A stretch of 64,000 nt of DNA from Ruminococcus sp. UNK.MGS-30 (GCA_000980705.1 LBCK01000005.1:1-64000), one strand, 5' to 3'. Counted from the first letter of the stretch, positions 15,262 through 24,594 are shown. Translations and numbers: made by a program. The notes: generated by a model from the sequence alone, not told the origin.

Positions 15262-16377
15262 ATGAATAAGATAGAAAAACGATTTAAGAGTTTCTTAGCA
15301 TCTGTGTGTGTATTTGCTTTTTTATGCTTTGGTTCTACATCTGTGGTTGCACTTGAATCATCGGGATCTATTAAGAATATTGGCTGGTCTATTTCATCCG
15401 ACACATTACTGCTCGAGGACGAAAATGGAAATTGGAATGCAATATTCGAAGGCAACATATGTACTGTTAACGGGTTAATATTGAGTGCTTCATGTGTGAC
15501 ATTTGAAGAGCTGTTCTCAGAAGAAAATGGTGACTTATTTGAATGGCTTTCTGAACATCCTATAGATACTCTTAGCATCAATGTTGAAGTTCTTGATTCC
15601 ATTGCAAGTGAAGATCATTTAATCGGAAATGTTGATACTCTTATTATTGGAAAAAATGTGCAATCAATTCGAAATGATTCCTTCTTAGATGTGAAGTATT
15701 TGAAGAATGTCTACATTTACTCAAGTAATATTGATCTAACAAATACCGGTATAGGTTTTTCTTATGAAGGAGAACTGAGCGATATTGTTATGTATGGTTA
15801 CATCGGCTCTACAACCGAAACTTACGCAAATGAAAACGGCTTTACTTTCATTGCTTTAGATGCTGATCCGAATACGACAACAACTACCACTGATGTAATC
15901 ATCACGACCACTGATACAACAACTGTTACAACCGCCAATAGCACGGAGACAATTACAGAAACCACCACAATCTCCAATGTGGAATCAACTGTTACAACAA
16001 CAGAAACAAATTTCACAACTATTGGTGATATGACCACGGAGACAGTTGAGACAACAGATTCAACTAGCAATACCACAACAGTTGCCAATATTGTCGAAGT
16101 AGATGAAACAAAAGCTTTGACAGACAGTTCCACTACGACCGAATTAACTTCCGATATTGCAAAAGTCGATGAAACCGCAAAAGCAGCCTCAACAGAAACC
16201 AGCACTAATACAACAGAAACAACCTCTACAACTACCACAACAACGGATGACACTACGCTTCCACAAACCGGATATTCCAAATGGTATCATGTAGTGGTTA
16301 TACTGGCAGCTTGCATGACTGGAACTGGTGCTGTAATGGTAATTGGTTCCGGTGCATTGAAGAGAAAACAAAAGTAA
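15262..16377 (+). CDS. LPQTG-anchored BspA-like surface protein
   Basis: A 371-aa wall protein. Signal peptide at residues 1-32; a globular region (35-200) with a partial BspA-type leucine-rich repeat, VDTLIIGKNVQSIRNDSF and VMYGYIGSTTETYANENGFTF, the usual capping repeat; a Thr-rich stalk of about 130 residues; then LPQTGY, a transmembrane helix and the KRKQK tail. GGAGG lies before the ATG at 15262. It follows the CBM/vWA gene by 24 bp and is probably co-transcribed with it. It ends in a terminator at 16400-16442. The Thr-rich stalk is the glycosylated-linker type seen throughout this locus. Confidence 0.75.
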   Translation: MNKIEKRFKSFLASVCVFAFLCFGSTSVVALESSGSIKNIGWSISSDTLLLEDENGNWNAIFEGNICTVNGLILSASCVTFEELFSEENGDLFEWLSEHPIDTLSINVEVLDSIASEDHLIGNVDTLIIGKNVQSIRNDSFLDVKYLKNVYIYSSNIDLTNTGIGFSYEGELSDIVMYGYIGSTTETYANENGFTFIALDADPNTTTTTTDVIITTTDTTTVTTANSTETITETTTISNVESTVTTTETNFTTIGDMTTETVETTDSTSNTTTVANIVEVDETKALTDSSTTTELTSDIAKVDETAKAASTETSTNTTETTSTTTTTTDDTTLPQTGYSKWYHVVVILAACMTGTGAVMVIGSGALKRKQK

Positions 16378-16399
16378 GACTTGCAATTGTAAAATCAGA

Positions 16400-16442
16400 A
16401 AAAGTACCATGCCTCGAAATAGGTTCAAAGCATGGTGCTTTT
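16400..16442 (+). terminator. Rho-independent terminator
   Basis: A 13-bp stem with one mismatch (16400-16412 with 16430-16442) ending in TTTT, 22 bp after the LPQTG gene stop. Confidence 0.65.
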
Positions 16443-16464
16443 CTGCAATAAGGAGGAACGGTAC

Positions 16465-17961
16465 ATGAAATTTTTGAAAAAAGCCGTAAGTATACTTGCC
16501 GCTTGCGGAATTGCCATAGCAGCAATTCCATTTTCTGCGATTCCGGCGGATGCGGCGATTCTTTACTCTCTCGATGATGGCGTTCTGACTATTAAATCGC
16601 CGGAAGTTATCGAAAAAGATGGAACAAAAGTACCATGGTATGATGAGCGTGACCAGATTACATCTCTTGTATTGCGAGATGGCATTACGGAAATTGGCGA
16701 CGCTCTTTTTACAGATCTCACTGCACTAGAAACCATTGATTTTCCGGATACGCTAACAACAATTGGTACAAACAGCTTTCGGAATTGCACTTCCTTGAAA
16801 AGCATTGAATTGCCATCTTCTTTAACCACGATTGGCATTGGAGCTTTTGGAGATTGTACACAGTTGCAATCGGTGCAGTTTTCTGAAGGATTGAAGAGCA
16901 TCGAAACTGGAGCGTTTCACGATTGTTCGGAGTTGACAGAAATCACGCTGCCTGGAACATTGTCTGAACTTGGTGATTCTGCATTCTATAATTGTTCTTC
17001 ATTGGCTAGTATATCAATTCCAGCAGGGGTTACAGAATTGAACGAACTCACTTTTGTTGGCTGTACTGAATTGGAAGACATTACAATTGAAGGAGAGTTG
17101 ACTTACCTTGGAGGCAATGTGTTCAGTGCAACAAAGTGGCTTGCGAACCAGCCGGATTGGGTGATTGTACAGGACAAATTTCTGCAAGCCTATCAAGGAA
17201 CGGAAACAGATTTGGTGATTCCGGAAGGGGTAACCTATATTTGTGACAGAGCTTTTTCCGGAGGAGAAATCAAATCAGTGAAGCTTTCTGATTCCGTAAA
17301 AACAATTGGGAATAGCGTATTCTTATCGTCCACATTGGAGACGATTGATTTGAATCAAGTCGAATCCATTGGGAACAGTGCGTTTTATGATTGTGAATCA
17401 TTGACATCTTTGAACATTCCCAATACCGTTACTTCTATTGGCAGTTCACTGGCAAGCGGATGCACAGCTCTTACAAATATAACGCTTGGAGGTTCGATTA
17501 CTACGATTCCAAGCAATTCGTTTTATGATTGTTCTGCATTGGAGAAAGTAATTATTCCTGACTCCGTTACAACGATTGAGAGATATGCCTTTTATCGATG
17601 CGATTCTTTGGAGAAAATTTGGATTCCAGAAAGTGTTGTTACGATGGAAAACGGTTCTGTTGGAAATCTAGGTGGCTCTATTTCTGAGATTTTGACAATT
17701 TATGGAAAAGCTGGAAGCACAGCAGAAACCTACGCAACAGAAAATGGGATTGCCTTTGTAGATATATCCGATACGATCATCATGGGCGATGTCAACAATG
17801 ACGGAAACATTACCATTGCCGATGCAGTTCTCCTGCAAAAGTGGCTGCTCTCTGTACCGAATACCACACTTCCAAACTGGAAAGCAGCGGATCTCTGCAA
17901 AGATGAGAGATTGAACGTATTTGACTTGTGTTTGTTGAAACAAATGCTGATAGAACAATAA
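16465..17961 (+). CDS. BspA-like leucine-rich repeat protein with dockerin
   Basis: A 498-aa exported protein. Signal peptide at residues 1-30; about twelve BspA-type (LRR_5) repeats with the pattern SIELPSSLTTIGIGAFGDCTQL; the usual capping repeat GKAGSTAETYATENG; then a C-terminal dockerin (about 440-497) with two Ca-binding segments, GDVNNDGNITIADAVLLQKW and AADLCKDERLNVFDLCLLKQ. The dockerin means it should be bound by a cohesin on a scaffoldin, so it is a non-catalytic cellulosome passenger. AAGGAGG precedes the ATG. The dockerin is close to that of the GH9 enzyme at 21477-23831, so both could use the same scaffoldin. Confidence 0.85.
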   Translation: MKFLKKAVSILAACGIAIAAIPFSAIPADAAILYSLDDGVLTIKSPEVIEKDGTKVPWYDERDQITSLVLRDGITEIGDALFTDLTALETIDFPDTLTTIGTNSFRNCTSLKSIELPSSLTTIGIGAFGDCTQLQSVQFSEGLKSIETGAFHDCSELTEITLPGTLSELGDSAFYNCSSLASISIPAGVTELNELTFVGCTELEDITIEGELTYLGGNVFSATKWLANQPDWVIVQDKFLQAYQGTETDLVIPEGVTYICDRAFSGGEIKSVKLSDSVKTIGNSVFLSSTLETIDLNQVESIGNSAFYDCESLTSLNIPNTVTSIGSSLASGCTALTNITLGGSITTIPSNSFYDCSALEKVIIPDSVTTIERYAFYRCDSLEKIWIPESVVTMENGSVGNLGGSISEILTIYGKAGSTAETYATENGIAFVDISDTIIMGDVNNDGNITIADAVLLQKWLLSVPNTTLPNWKAADLCKDERLNVFDLCLLKQMLIEQ

Positions 17962-18169
17962 ATTTGTTTTATCAATAGATTCTAGCACTTTCCCCAAATT
18001 GCGGAGCAGCTTCGGTTGCTCCGAAGGTAAGCGTAAAATAAATCCACGACTTCCAAACAATTGAACATTGGTGTATAATAAAGTCCAAGCAACTCTATAG
18101 AGCGGATGAGAAAATCTAAGTTAGTCTATAGAGTGTGTTGGATCAAATTAGACACAGGAGGAAAAGAAC

Positions 18170-18487
18170 ATGGAAGAAACAACAACCATTACCGCAGTGA
18201 AGCAGGAAGTCAGGATGCGTGACTGGGCAGAGCAGATTGAAGCACAGCAGACAAGCGGAATGACCGTACAGAAGTGGTGCGAAGAGAACGGAATCAATCC
18301 TAAGACATATTATTATCATCTTCGGAAGCTCCGTGAGAAACGTGTAGCATCAGCACCGGCAATCGTACCTTTAGCAGTGCCAAAACAAACTGACGGAATC
18401 CATATTGAGAAGAATGGCTTGCAGATCTCATTGCCCGTGGATATGCCGGCGGAAACACTGATCGCATTGGTGCATGAATTATGCTGA
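18170..18487 (+). CDS. tnpA: IS66-family accessory protein TnpA
   Basis: A 105-aa protein with the IS66 Orf1 helix-turn-helix: DWAEQIEAQQTSGMTVQKWCEENGINPKTYYYHLRKLRE. The C-terminus holds the conserved LQISLPVDMPAETLIALVHELC. Its stop overlaps the tnpB start, as in intact IS66 elements. AGGAGG precedes the ATG. Without tnpC in cis it cannot support transposition by itself. Confidence 0.88.
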   Translation: MEETTTITAVKQEVRMRDWAEQIEAQQTSGMTVQKWCEENGINPKTYYYHLRKLREKRVASAPAIVPLAVPKQTDGIHIEKNGLQISLPVDMPAETLIALVHELC

Positions 18488-18818
18488 ACAACCTTCCGCC
18501 CGATCAGCAGACATACATTGTTACAGGATACACTGATCTTCGGCGTTCCATAGACGGGCTTGCGACAATTGTTCAGGCACAAGTACAGCATTGTTTTTGT
18601 TCTGCGGCAGACGATGCGACCGTATCAAAGGATTACTCTGGGAGGGGGACGGTTTTCTGCTTCTGTACAAAAGGCTTGACAATGGAAAATTCCAATGGCT
18701 GCGAAGCGAAACAGAAGCGTTACTGCTTACAACACAGCAGAGACGCTGGCTTCTTGAGGGACTAAAAATCGAGCAGCCGAAAGCAATACGGGAAGGCCGC
18801 AGAAGTGTCATTTATTAG
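18481..18818 (+). pseudogene. tnpB: IS66-family TnpB, frameshifted
   Basis: Starts correctly (TYIVTGYTDLRRSIDGLATIV) but loses about ten codons and the frame near 18590. The rest of TnpB continues in another frame: FLFCGRRCDRIKGLLWEGDGF and FQWLRSETEALLLTTQQRRWLLEGL. Non-functional as read. Confidence 0.85.
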
Positions 18819-19771
18819 AGCCTGTTGACACTAGCGAAAAAATGTGATATGATATATACATGAATATCACAAAAGAACAGTACGCAAAAATCGAAAAGTA
18901 TTTTCCGATTCAGCGAGGGAACGTAAAGATTGACAATTACACTTTTATCAATGCCATCTTATATATTGCCGAAAACGGGTGCAAATGGAGGGCACTTCCA
19001 GAAAAATACGGCAAATGGAACAGTGTTTATCAAAGGTTTAAGAGATGGTGTGAAAATGGTGTGATACAGCGTGTTTTTCATGCTTTGCAACAGGAAAGGA
19101 TCATCGCAATCAAAGCGGAAGTGTTGGCCTTGGACAGCACTTCCTGCAAACTACACCCCGATGCACACAGGGTTTTAAAAAACGCGGAAAGCAATCCATT
19201 GGAAAATCAAAAGGAGGATGGAACACAAAGCTTCACGTGGTATCCGCAAATGACAAGGTCATTGTCGAAATGCACTTGTCGGGAGGAAACTGTCACGATG
19301 CACCACAAGGAAGAATTTCCATCGAGCATATAGGTGAGCGATATCCGGGCGTTCCAATTTTGATGGATAAAGCCTATGAGGGGGATAAAACCAGAGAACT
19401 TTGCCGATTATTCGGACACGATTCAGTAGTTCCACCGAAGAAAAATTGAATAAATCCATGGGAATATGACCATGAGTGATACAAGCAAAGAAATATCATT
19501 GAAAGTATAAATGAGCATTTCCAGCGACTTGCACAAAAATATGTCATAATTTCACATGATAATCCCGTTTTTAATTGCAGAGAGAGCATAAATGGTTGGG
19601 AATTGTTGTGCAAAATGACGGTGTATGCTCATTTATAGATTGAAAGACTCTTTCGATGGCTGAAAGCGTTTCGTAGAGTTTGTACCAGATACGATAAGCT
19701 GGATCATATCTTTCTGTCATTTGTTCAGATTGCTTGCATCTTTATGTGGTCGAAATAGTGTCAACAAGATC
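18819..19771 (+). mobile_element. IS5-family element (IS427-like), decayed
   Basis: A 953-bp element bounded by 16-bp inverted repeats (GAGCCTGTTGACACTA left; GATCTTGTTGACACTA right, two mismatches) and a TA target duplication at 18817-18818 and 19772-19773. It sits directly after the IS66 tnpB remnant. Confidence 0.8.
18860..19758 (+). pseudogene. IS5-family transposase, broken
   Basis: Begins intact (AKIEKYFPIQRGNVKIDN, AILYIAENGCKWRALPEKYG, ALDSTSCKLHPDAHR with the first Asp). Near 19220 the frame shifts, and the DDE core resumes as VSANDKVIVEMHLSGGNCHD and PILMDKAYEGDKTRELC. In-frame stops then interrupt the tail, though ERLFRWLKAFRRVCTRYDKL and the C-terminal FVQIACIFMW can still be read. 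At least one frameshift and three stops: inactive. Confidence 0.85.
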
Positions 19772-19810
19772 TAATCGTAAGAACACATCTAAATGAATGG
19801 AGAATATCAA

Positions 19811-21118
19811 ATGAAATGTATATATTGTAATTCAGAAATTGAACTCACATCATCTGACATAATAACATATGCAATAACAGGAGCAAAGCTAACAAAATCA
19901 TTTGTATGTAAAACACACAATGCACTAACTAACGATAACTATGAGAAAAAATTTGTAGCTGATTTAGATTTCTTTAGAAACCATTTAGGGCTTACTACTC
20001 GTGATGGGAAACCTATTCAGTATATTGCGGATATATCAGTAGATGGAACAGAGATGCATAATGTTAAAATTAGTAACAGGGAATCTTTATATGCTCCAAA
20101 AGATGTAGTTGCAGGAATAGATGAGAATGGAAATAAAGTATTGATGGCACCGATGGAAAGAATCGAGAAAATTAGCAAAGGTAAAGCTGAAACCGTTGAT
20201 ATAAGTGATGTAATTGTGCATAAAACGATTGAGGCAGACAGTTTTCTCGGTTTTTATGCACTTCATAGTATCGCAAAAATGGCATACGAATGGTATTGCT
20301 ATATCAACGGTATAGAAGAATTTATGGAAGAACATAATGAAATCATGAAATATATCTTGGAAAACAAAGATGGAAATTTTGTTGATATTATAGTTGATGG
20401 GAATTATTATTTTGCAATAGACCAATTATCTGAGATAGGAACAAATGCTTTCTTTCAGTATGATGATATTGATGGATATAGATATGTTGTATTTGATTTT
20501 TGGAAAACAATTTCGTACAGAGTAAGAATTTGTAAATCTCCAAAGAATATTGCTTGCGATACGAGAGCATTGGCTTTTGAGTTGTATCTGTACCACATAG
20601 ATGGTAGTAAATCCAAAACAGTATTTGGTGCGTGTTCTCTTGATAGAAGTAAGAAGTCTGCATTTTATGTTATTCAACCACAAAATATGACCATCGAATT
20701 GTGGAAAATGTTCGTACAACGAATTGAAAAAATAATGTCAACTATGATTTTGTCAATTTACACTTTAAAGAAAGAAGTAGATGAACTTTCTTCCAAACTC
20801 AAGAAGTATGATGCAGGGAAAATAGATGTGGCTCGATTATTAGGATTTGAAGAAAATAATATTGTGATCACGGTGGATATCATCAATCAGTTATATTGCA
20901 ATAAAGATAAATACGATTTTACAAAAACATTTAATCAAAATTTGCCTGTAATTTTAAATCTGGATAGTGATATTATAGCGAGAACGCAGGAAGAAAAAAT
21001 GGAGTATATAAAGTCTTTAGTAGCGATGGATAAAGAAAAGCAATTATCTGAGTATATATGGAATGGAATCTATGCGTTCAATGAGATATATGAAAATGAA
21101 ATGAATTTAACAAAATAA
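19811..21118 (+). CDS. HNH-like protein of unknown function
   Basis: A 435-aa cytoplasmic protein. The N-terminal 60 residues have an HNH-endonuclease-like layout: CIYCNSEIELTSSDIITYA with a CxxC knuckle, then FVCKTHNALTNDNYEKKF in place of the usual CxxCN. The second zinc pair is incomplete (CKTH) and the central His of HNH is Asp (SSD), so catalysis is doubtful. The remaining 370 residues are not recognised; a coiled segment lies around 315-330 (LKKEVDELSSKLKKYD). GGAGA precedes the ATG at 19811; an upstream ATG at 19793 is possible. It lies alone between decayed insertion sequences, at clearly lower GC than the flanking surface genes, so it is probably cargo acquired by transfer. Confidence 0.5.
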   Translation: MKCIYCNSEIELTSSDIITYAITGAKLTKSFVCKTHNALTNDNYEKKFVADLDFFRNHLGLTTRDGKPIQYIADISVDGTEMHNVKISNRESLYAPKDVVAGIDENGNKVLMAPMERIEKISKGKAETVDISDVIVHKTIEADSFLGFYALHSIAKMAYEWYCYINGIEEFMEEHNEIMKYILENKDGNFVDIIVDGNYYFAIDQLSEIGTNAFFQYDDIDGYRYVVFDFWKTISYRVRICKSPKNIACDTRALAFELYLYHIDGSKSKTVFGACSLDRSKKSAFYVIQPQNMTIELWKMFVQRIEKIMSTMILSIYTLKKEVDELSSKLKKYDAGKIDVARLLGFEENNIVITVDIINQLYCNKDKYDFTKTFNQNLPVILNLDSDIIARTQEEKMEYIKSLVAMDKEKQLSEYIWNGIYAFNEIYENEMNLTK

Positions 21119-21152
21119 AATATAGTTTACATAGCCGAGAGGTTTTCTTAAC

Positions 21153-21205
21153 GTAAGCGTAAAATAAATCCACGACTTTCAAACAACTGAACTTTGGTGC
21201 TATAA
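21153..21205 (+). mobile_element. IS66-family left tip remnant
   Basis: About 50 bases matching the IS66 terminus at 18027 (GTAAGCGTAAAATAAATCC...). Similarity ends near CTATAAATGAG. Third copy of this tip in the window. Confidence 0.7.
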
Positions 21206-21248
21206 ATGAGCATCCCAACACCGTTTTCGTGAAAATGCACAAAAGTGG

Positions 21249-21455
21249 TTAAGCAATATTCTCCAAAAGGGCAGACTTATCCCCACCGTTTTGAGCATAG
21301 TCAAAAATGAAAGAGATCTGCTCTCTTCGAATCGTTTGGGACAGCAAATGATATCCTTCCGAGAAATTGTACCGTTTTGATTCGAAGCAAGCTCCGACAG
21401 TGTGAAAGCCTTTGCATATTAACTGTACAGCTTTTCTGATTTGTCCCAGCTTCAA
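21249..21455 (-). pseudogene. Unrecognised short ORF, probable gene remnant
   Basis: A 68-aa frame (QICKGFHTVGACFESKRYNF...) between the IS66 tip and the GH9 stop codon. It has the look of a transposase C-terminal fragment, but I cannot assign a family and see no good ribosome binding site. Confidence 0.25.
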
Positions 21456-21476
21456 TATGCTATGTGCAGTATCACA

Positions 21477-23831
21477 TTATTTTAGCATTTTTAGCAATTC
21501 CCGTTTCATGAGGCACAAGTCAAACACATTAATCTTGTTATCTTCGCATAAATCTCCTGCTTTCCAATCCGCAAGCATTGCTTCGGGAACTGCAAGCAGC
21601 CACTTTTGCATTGTCACAACATCCGCAATATTGAATGCACCATCAGCGTTTACATCACCCACAATATGAGAATTTGTTTCAGCAAATGTTAAAAGATAAG
21701 TAAGCGGAGAATTCCAGTAAATGGTGATTTCATTTGTTGTATAACTTTCCTGATTGTCAACATAACATTTTCCTGTCGGTTTATCCTTGCAATAAACTTT
21801 AGTGGCATCGTCCTCTAAATATGGATGCACACCACCCACAAGCATACCTTTCATAGCCGTATTCTGTGCAATGGATGGTCTGTGATGCGGATGTTTTGGC
21901 GAAACTGTTCCGTAACCTGTATAGTAGCAGATACCCAGCGGATTTTCACCAAACAGATAGTCAAGATCTGATTTTGCCGCATTGAGATATTTGCAGTCGC
22001 CGGTAAGAAGATACGCATTTCCAAGAATTATTCCCTGATTGCAAGCTGTCATATTACTGCCCCAACCGCCTTTGTAGTAATTCGTAACAGAAAGTCTGTA
22101 AGCGCTTTTTTCAGATGCACTGACAAGTAAGTTGGCATTGCTTATAAGAGAATTTTTTGCTTTTTGGTAGACTTCTGAATCAGTGTCAATATCTTTCATT
22201 GTAACGATTGCAATGTTTCCGTAATCACCGAAATTTGCAGAGTCCATACCCTTTGCAACACTCATTTTTTCCAGTGCCGAAAAGTATTTTTCGTTGCCAG
22301 TAGCCCTCCACATCTGAGCGACCGCCCAGTAACGCTCGTCCTTATCAGAATTGTCGCCATAAGATCCTGTTACAATATCGGACGGATTTGTAAAAATGAA
22401 ATTCGGATTTTCCTCTAAAAACATATAGGCATTTTCGGCAGAAACAAGGCATTTTTCGGCAAAATTGCTGTCGATATCCTTGTAAAATTCATAAGAAAGT
22501 GCCATTGTACCGCAGAAAGCAGCTGTTGCAGTTGTTGAAATCGGAGTTACAAATAATTCCTCCGTTTCGTTTTCGGGCATGATGTAACCGCAGAAATTCG
22601 CACAACTCACTTTATGATGTACGCCGCCATTGCTGTCCTGCATTTTAAGAAGCCATTCAATTTCATAACGTGCCTCATCGAGAATGTCGGGGATATTATT
22701 TTTACTTTCGGGAATACCTGTATTATCTCCGAAAAGTTCAGGAGCATTGTCATAAGCATAAAGCAAGTCTGCAACAGTTTTTGCACCTGTTACAACATAC
22801 CTGCCGTAATCACCTGCATCGTGCCAACCGCCGGAAACGTCAATTTTTTCAGCAGTTCCGTATACTGTCGCAAGAGAGGTATGACAAGCCTTGTGACTGA
22901 AAATGTCGTCATTAACAGAAGTTCCGCAGCACTGTAAATAAAGCATTTTAATGGAATCCTCCAAAGCAGAATTATATACGGAATCGGAGATTTCAAAAGT
23001 GTAGGAATTATCAAGATTCCCGCTTGAGACGTAATAATTTCCGGATTCTGTAACGCACGAGAAATCGCCGACTCTCACTTCCTGTTTCGAAAAGCCGTCG
23101 TAAGTTTTGGCAGACAATTCGCCTGTAAATACGATTTTTCCGGTGTCGGCATTCACAACAGAAAAAGTATCGCTCTCCGCACCGACAAATACAGCCTTTT
23201 TATTGGCATCAGGTTTATAGCCTATCTGATTTGTAACAATCGGCGGTTCATAAGTTTCCATTCCGGATTTATCAACATTACTGTCGTCAATCAGTTTAAC
23301 TTGCACATTATCAATATAAATTGTATGTTCAGGCAATTCAGAATCAAAATAGCCGCAGTTAAAACAAAGTTTTGTCATAATATCAGTGTCCTTGTCCATT
23401 GTAAACTCATAATCAACGGTCTGAGCTTCAGTGGTGACACTAAGCTGTTTGTAGGTGTAAGCCTGATATGTTCCACCGTTTTGCTGTATCATAAAGTCAA
23501 CAGGACGATTGGTTGTTGCCGATATATCAAAGCTTACACGATAAACTCCATTTTGGTACAACGGTATGGAGTCATCAGCAAATGCCTGCACAGAATATGT
23601 AAGCTCTCCTGCCGATTTTACGTTGACAGCAAGACGTTTATTATCAAGTGAAAGCGAACATTTGCCGCCATTTGTGAAATATGTTCCCCAACCGTAAGAA
23701 GTGATGTCGAATGTAGAATTGCTGATAAGATTTTCACTTTCAGCAAGAATAGGACAGTAAGTCACAACGCTTCCTGCGATAATAGCAGAACATATAATTG
23801 CCGAAAATTTTTTCAATAATTTGGCTTTCAT
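21477..23831 (-). CDS. GH9 family glycoside hydrolase with dockerin
   Basis: A 784-aa secreted cellulosomal enzyme, most likely an endoglucanase. Signal peptide at residues 1-30; CBM4-like module (about 33-190, ENLISNSTFDITSYGWGTYF); Ig-like N-terminal domain (about 198-290, PPIVTNQIGYKPDANKKAVF); GH9 catalytic domain (about 295-715) with the nucleophile-activating Asp motif GGWHDAGDYGRYVV, the HPHHRPS motif and the acid Glu in TTNEITIYWNSPLTYLL; dockerin (about 722-784, GDVNADGAFNIADVVTMQKW and AGDLCEDNKINVFDLCLMKR). All catalytic motifs are present. The start overlaps the end of the TetR gene by ATGA, so the two are co-transcribed from the TetR promoter, and expression of this enzyme should follow that repressor. 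Confidence 0.93.
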   Translation of the reverse strand: MKAKLLKKFSAIICSAIIAGSVVTYCPILAESENLISNSTFDITSYGWGTYFTNGGKCSLSLDNKRLAVNVKSAGELTYSVQAFADDSIPLYQNGVYRVSFDISATTNRPVDFMIQQNGGTYQAYTYKQLSVTTEAQTVDYEFTMDKDTDIMTKLCFNCGYFDSELPEHTIYIDNVQVKLIDDSNVDKSGMETYEPPIVTNQIGYKPDANKKAVFVGAESDTFSVVNADTGKIVFTGELSAKTYDGFSKQEVRVGDFSCVTESGNYYVSSGNLDNSYTFEISDSVYNSALEDSIKMLYLQCCGTSVNDDIFSHKACHTSLATVYGTAEKIDVSGGWHDAGDYGRYVVTGAKTVADLLYAYDNAPELFGDNTGIPESKNNIPDILDEARYEIEWLLKMQDSNGGVHHKVSCANFCGYIMPENETEELFVTPISTTATAAFCGTMALSYEFYKDIDSNFAEKCLVSAENAYMFLEENPNFIFTNPSDIVTGSYGDNSDKDERYWAVAQMWRATGNEKYFSALEKMSVAKGMDSANFGDYGNIAIVTMKDIDTDSEVYQKAKNSLISNANLLVSASEKSAYRLSVTNYYKGGWGSNMTACNQGIILGNAYLLTGDCKYLNAAKSDLDYLFGENPLGICYYTGYGTVSPKHPHHRPSIAQNTAMKGMLVGGVHPYLEDDATKVYCKDKPTGKCYVDNQESYTTNEITIYWNSPLTYLLTFAETNSHIVGDVNADGAFNIADVVTMQKWLLAVPEAMLADWKAGDLCEDNKINVFDLCLMKRELLKMLK

Positions 23832-24460
23832 TCTGAAACCTCCTTGTTTAAAAATGTTGTTATAAACTTGTAAATAGCATCATATGGCGTTAAATTGTCA
23901 TAGGGAAGATGAGCGTTTTTTAATGTTTCAACCTGTTTCGGCGGTACAGTTATATAAGAATCAATGCCATACAAAAATGTAAAAAACAGAGTCTGAAAAT
24001 TCTTTTTTTGCGTTTCATTCATTGACGGAAAAAATTTATCAATGCACGCCATAAAAATGCCAAACGTTTCATAGGCTGTTTGCTGAATTTCAGTTATTCT
24101 TTCGGGACGGCTGTTTTCTTCAATTTCTGTATGATTCCAAGAAACAACACGGAAAAAATTCGGCTGATTATCGAATGATTTTCCGATAGCATCCGCAAAT
24201 TCTGAAACTGTCATTGTTTCGTGTGAAAGAACTTTTTTCAGACTTTCACCCCAACGCTGATACTCTCTCTGCGACATTCCTAAAAAAATCTCTTCTTTTG
24301 TCTTAAAATAATTATAAATTGAACTTCTTGTCATGGTGATTTTCTGTTCGATTTCACGCATTGAAATATCACGGTAACTCATGGTGAAAAATAGTTCCTC
24401 AAAAGCGTTGATAATTTCTTCTTTGCGTGCCTTCGTCAGCTCCGGCGACCCTCGTGACAT
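23828..24460 (-). CDS. TetR-family transcriptional regulator
   Basis: A 210-aa repressor. N-terminal HTH at about residues 12-58: FEELFFTMSYRDISMREIEQKITMTRSSIYNYFKTKEEIF. The C-terminal ligand/dimerisation part (VSWNHTEIEENSRPERI..., FFTFLYGIDSYITVP) fits the TetR type with a TetR_C-like all-helical domain. AGGAGG lies eight bases before the ATG. Two palindromes sharing TGACAA/TTGTCA arms straddle its own promoter (24488-24538), so autoregulation is likely. Co-transcription with the GH9 gene suggests the ligand is a plant-derived or carbohydrate-related small molecule; that is inference. Confidence 0.92.
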   Translation of the reverse strand: MSRGSPELTKARKEEIINAFEELFFTMSYRDISMREIEQKITMTRSSIYNYFKTKEEIFLGMSQREYQRWGESLKKVLSHETMTVSEFADAIGKSFDNQPNFFRVVSWNHTEIEENSRPERITEIQQTAYETFGIFMACIDKFFPSMNETQKKNFQTLFFTFLYGIDSYITVPPKQVETLKNAHLPYDNLTPYDAIYKFITTFLNKEVSE

Positions 24461-24487
24461 CTATGCTTCCTCCTTGTACATATAAAC

Positions 24488-24539
24488 TGACAACACAACT
24501 TGTCATTTTTAGTATAGCACATAACTGACAAGTTGTCAA
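24488..24539 (-). promoter_or_regulatory. TetR-GH9 promoter with two palindromic operators
   Basis: On the minus strand: TTGACA (24534-24539), 17-bp spacer, TATACT (24511-24516). Operator 2, TGACAAGTTGTCA (24526-24538), covers the -35. Operator 1, TGACAA-cacaac-TTGTCA (24488-24505), lies just downstream of the -10. Identical half-sites indicate one dimeric repressor, presumably the encoded TetR protein. Confidence 0.8.
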
Positions 24540-24565
24540 GTATTCTGTTCAGCACAAACTCGCCC

Positions 24566-24594
24566 TTGCATTTCATGCGGAAGTATGGTATACT
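24566..24594 (+). promoter_or_regulatory. Predicted promoter of Rpn-like gene
   Basis: TTGCAT, 17-bp spacer, TATACT, 32 bp before the start codon and divergent from the TetR promoter. Confidence 0.6.

Larger units (their letters stand above)
18027..18818 (+). mobile_element. IS66-family element, left part only
   Basis: Begins with GTAAGCG, the same terminus seen at 350 and 21153, and carries tnpA and a damaged tnpB. tnpC, the large transposase gene, and the right end are missing; an IS5-type element occupies the position just after tnpB. A 7-bp-stem hairpin (CGGAGCA / TGCTCCG, near 18002-18023) lies just before it. Confidence 0.8.
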
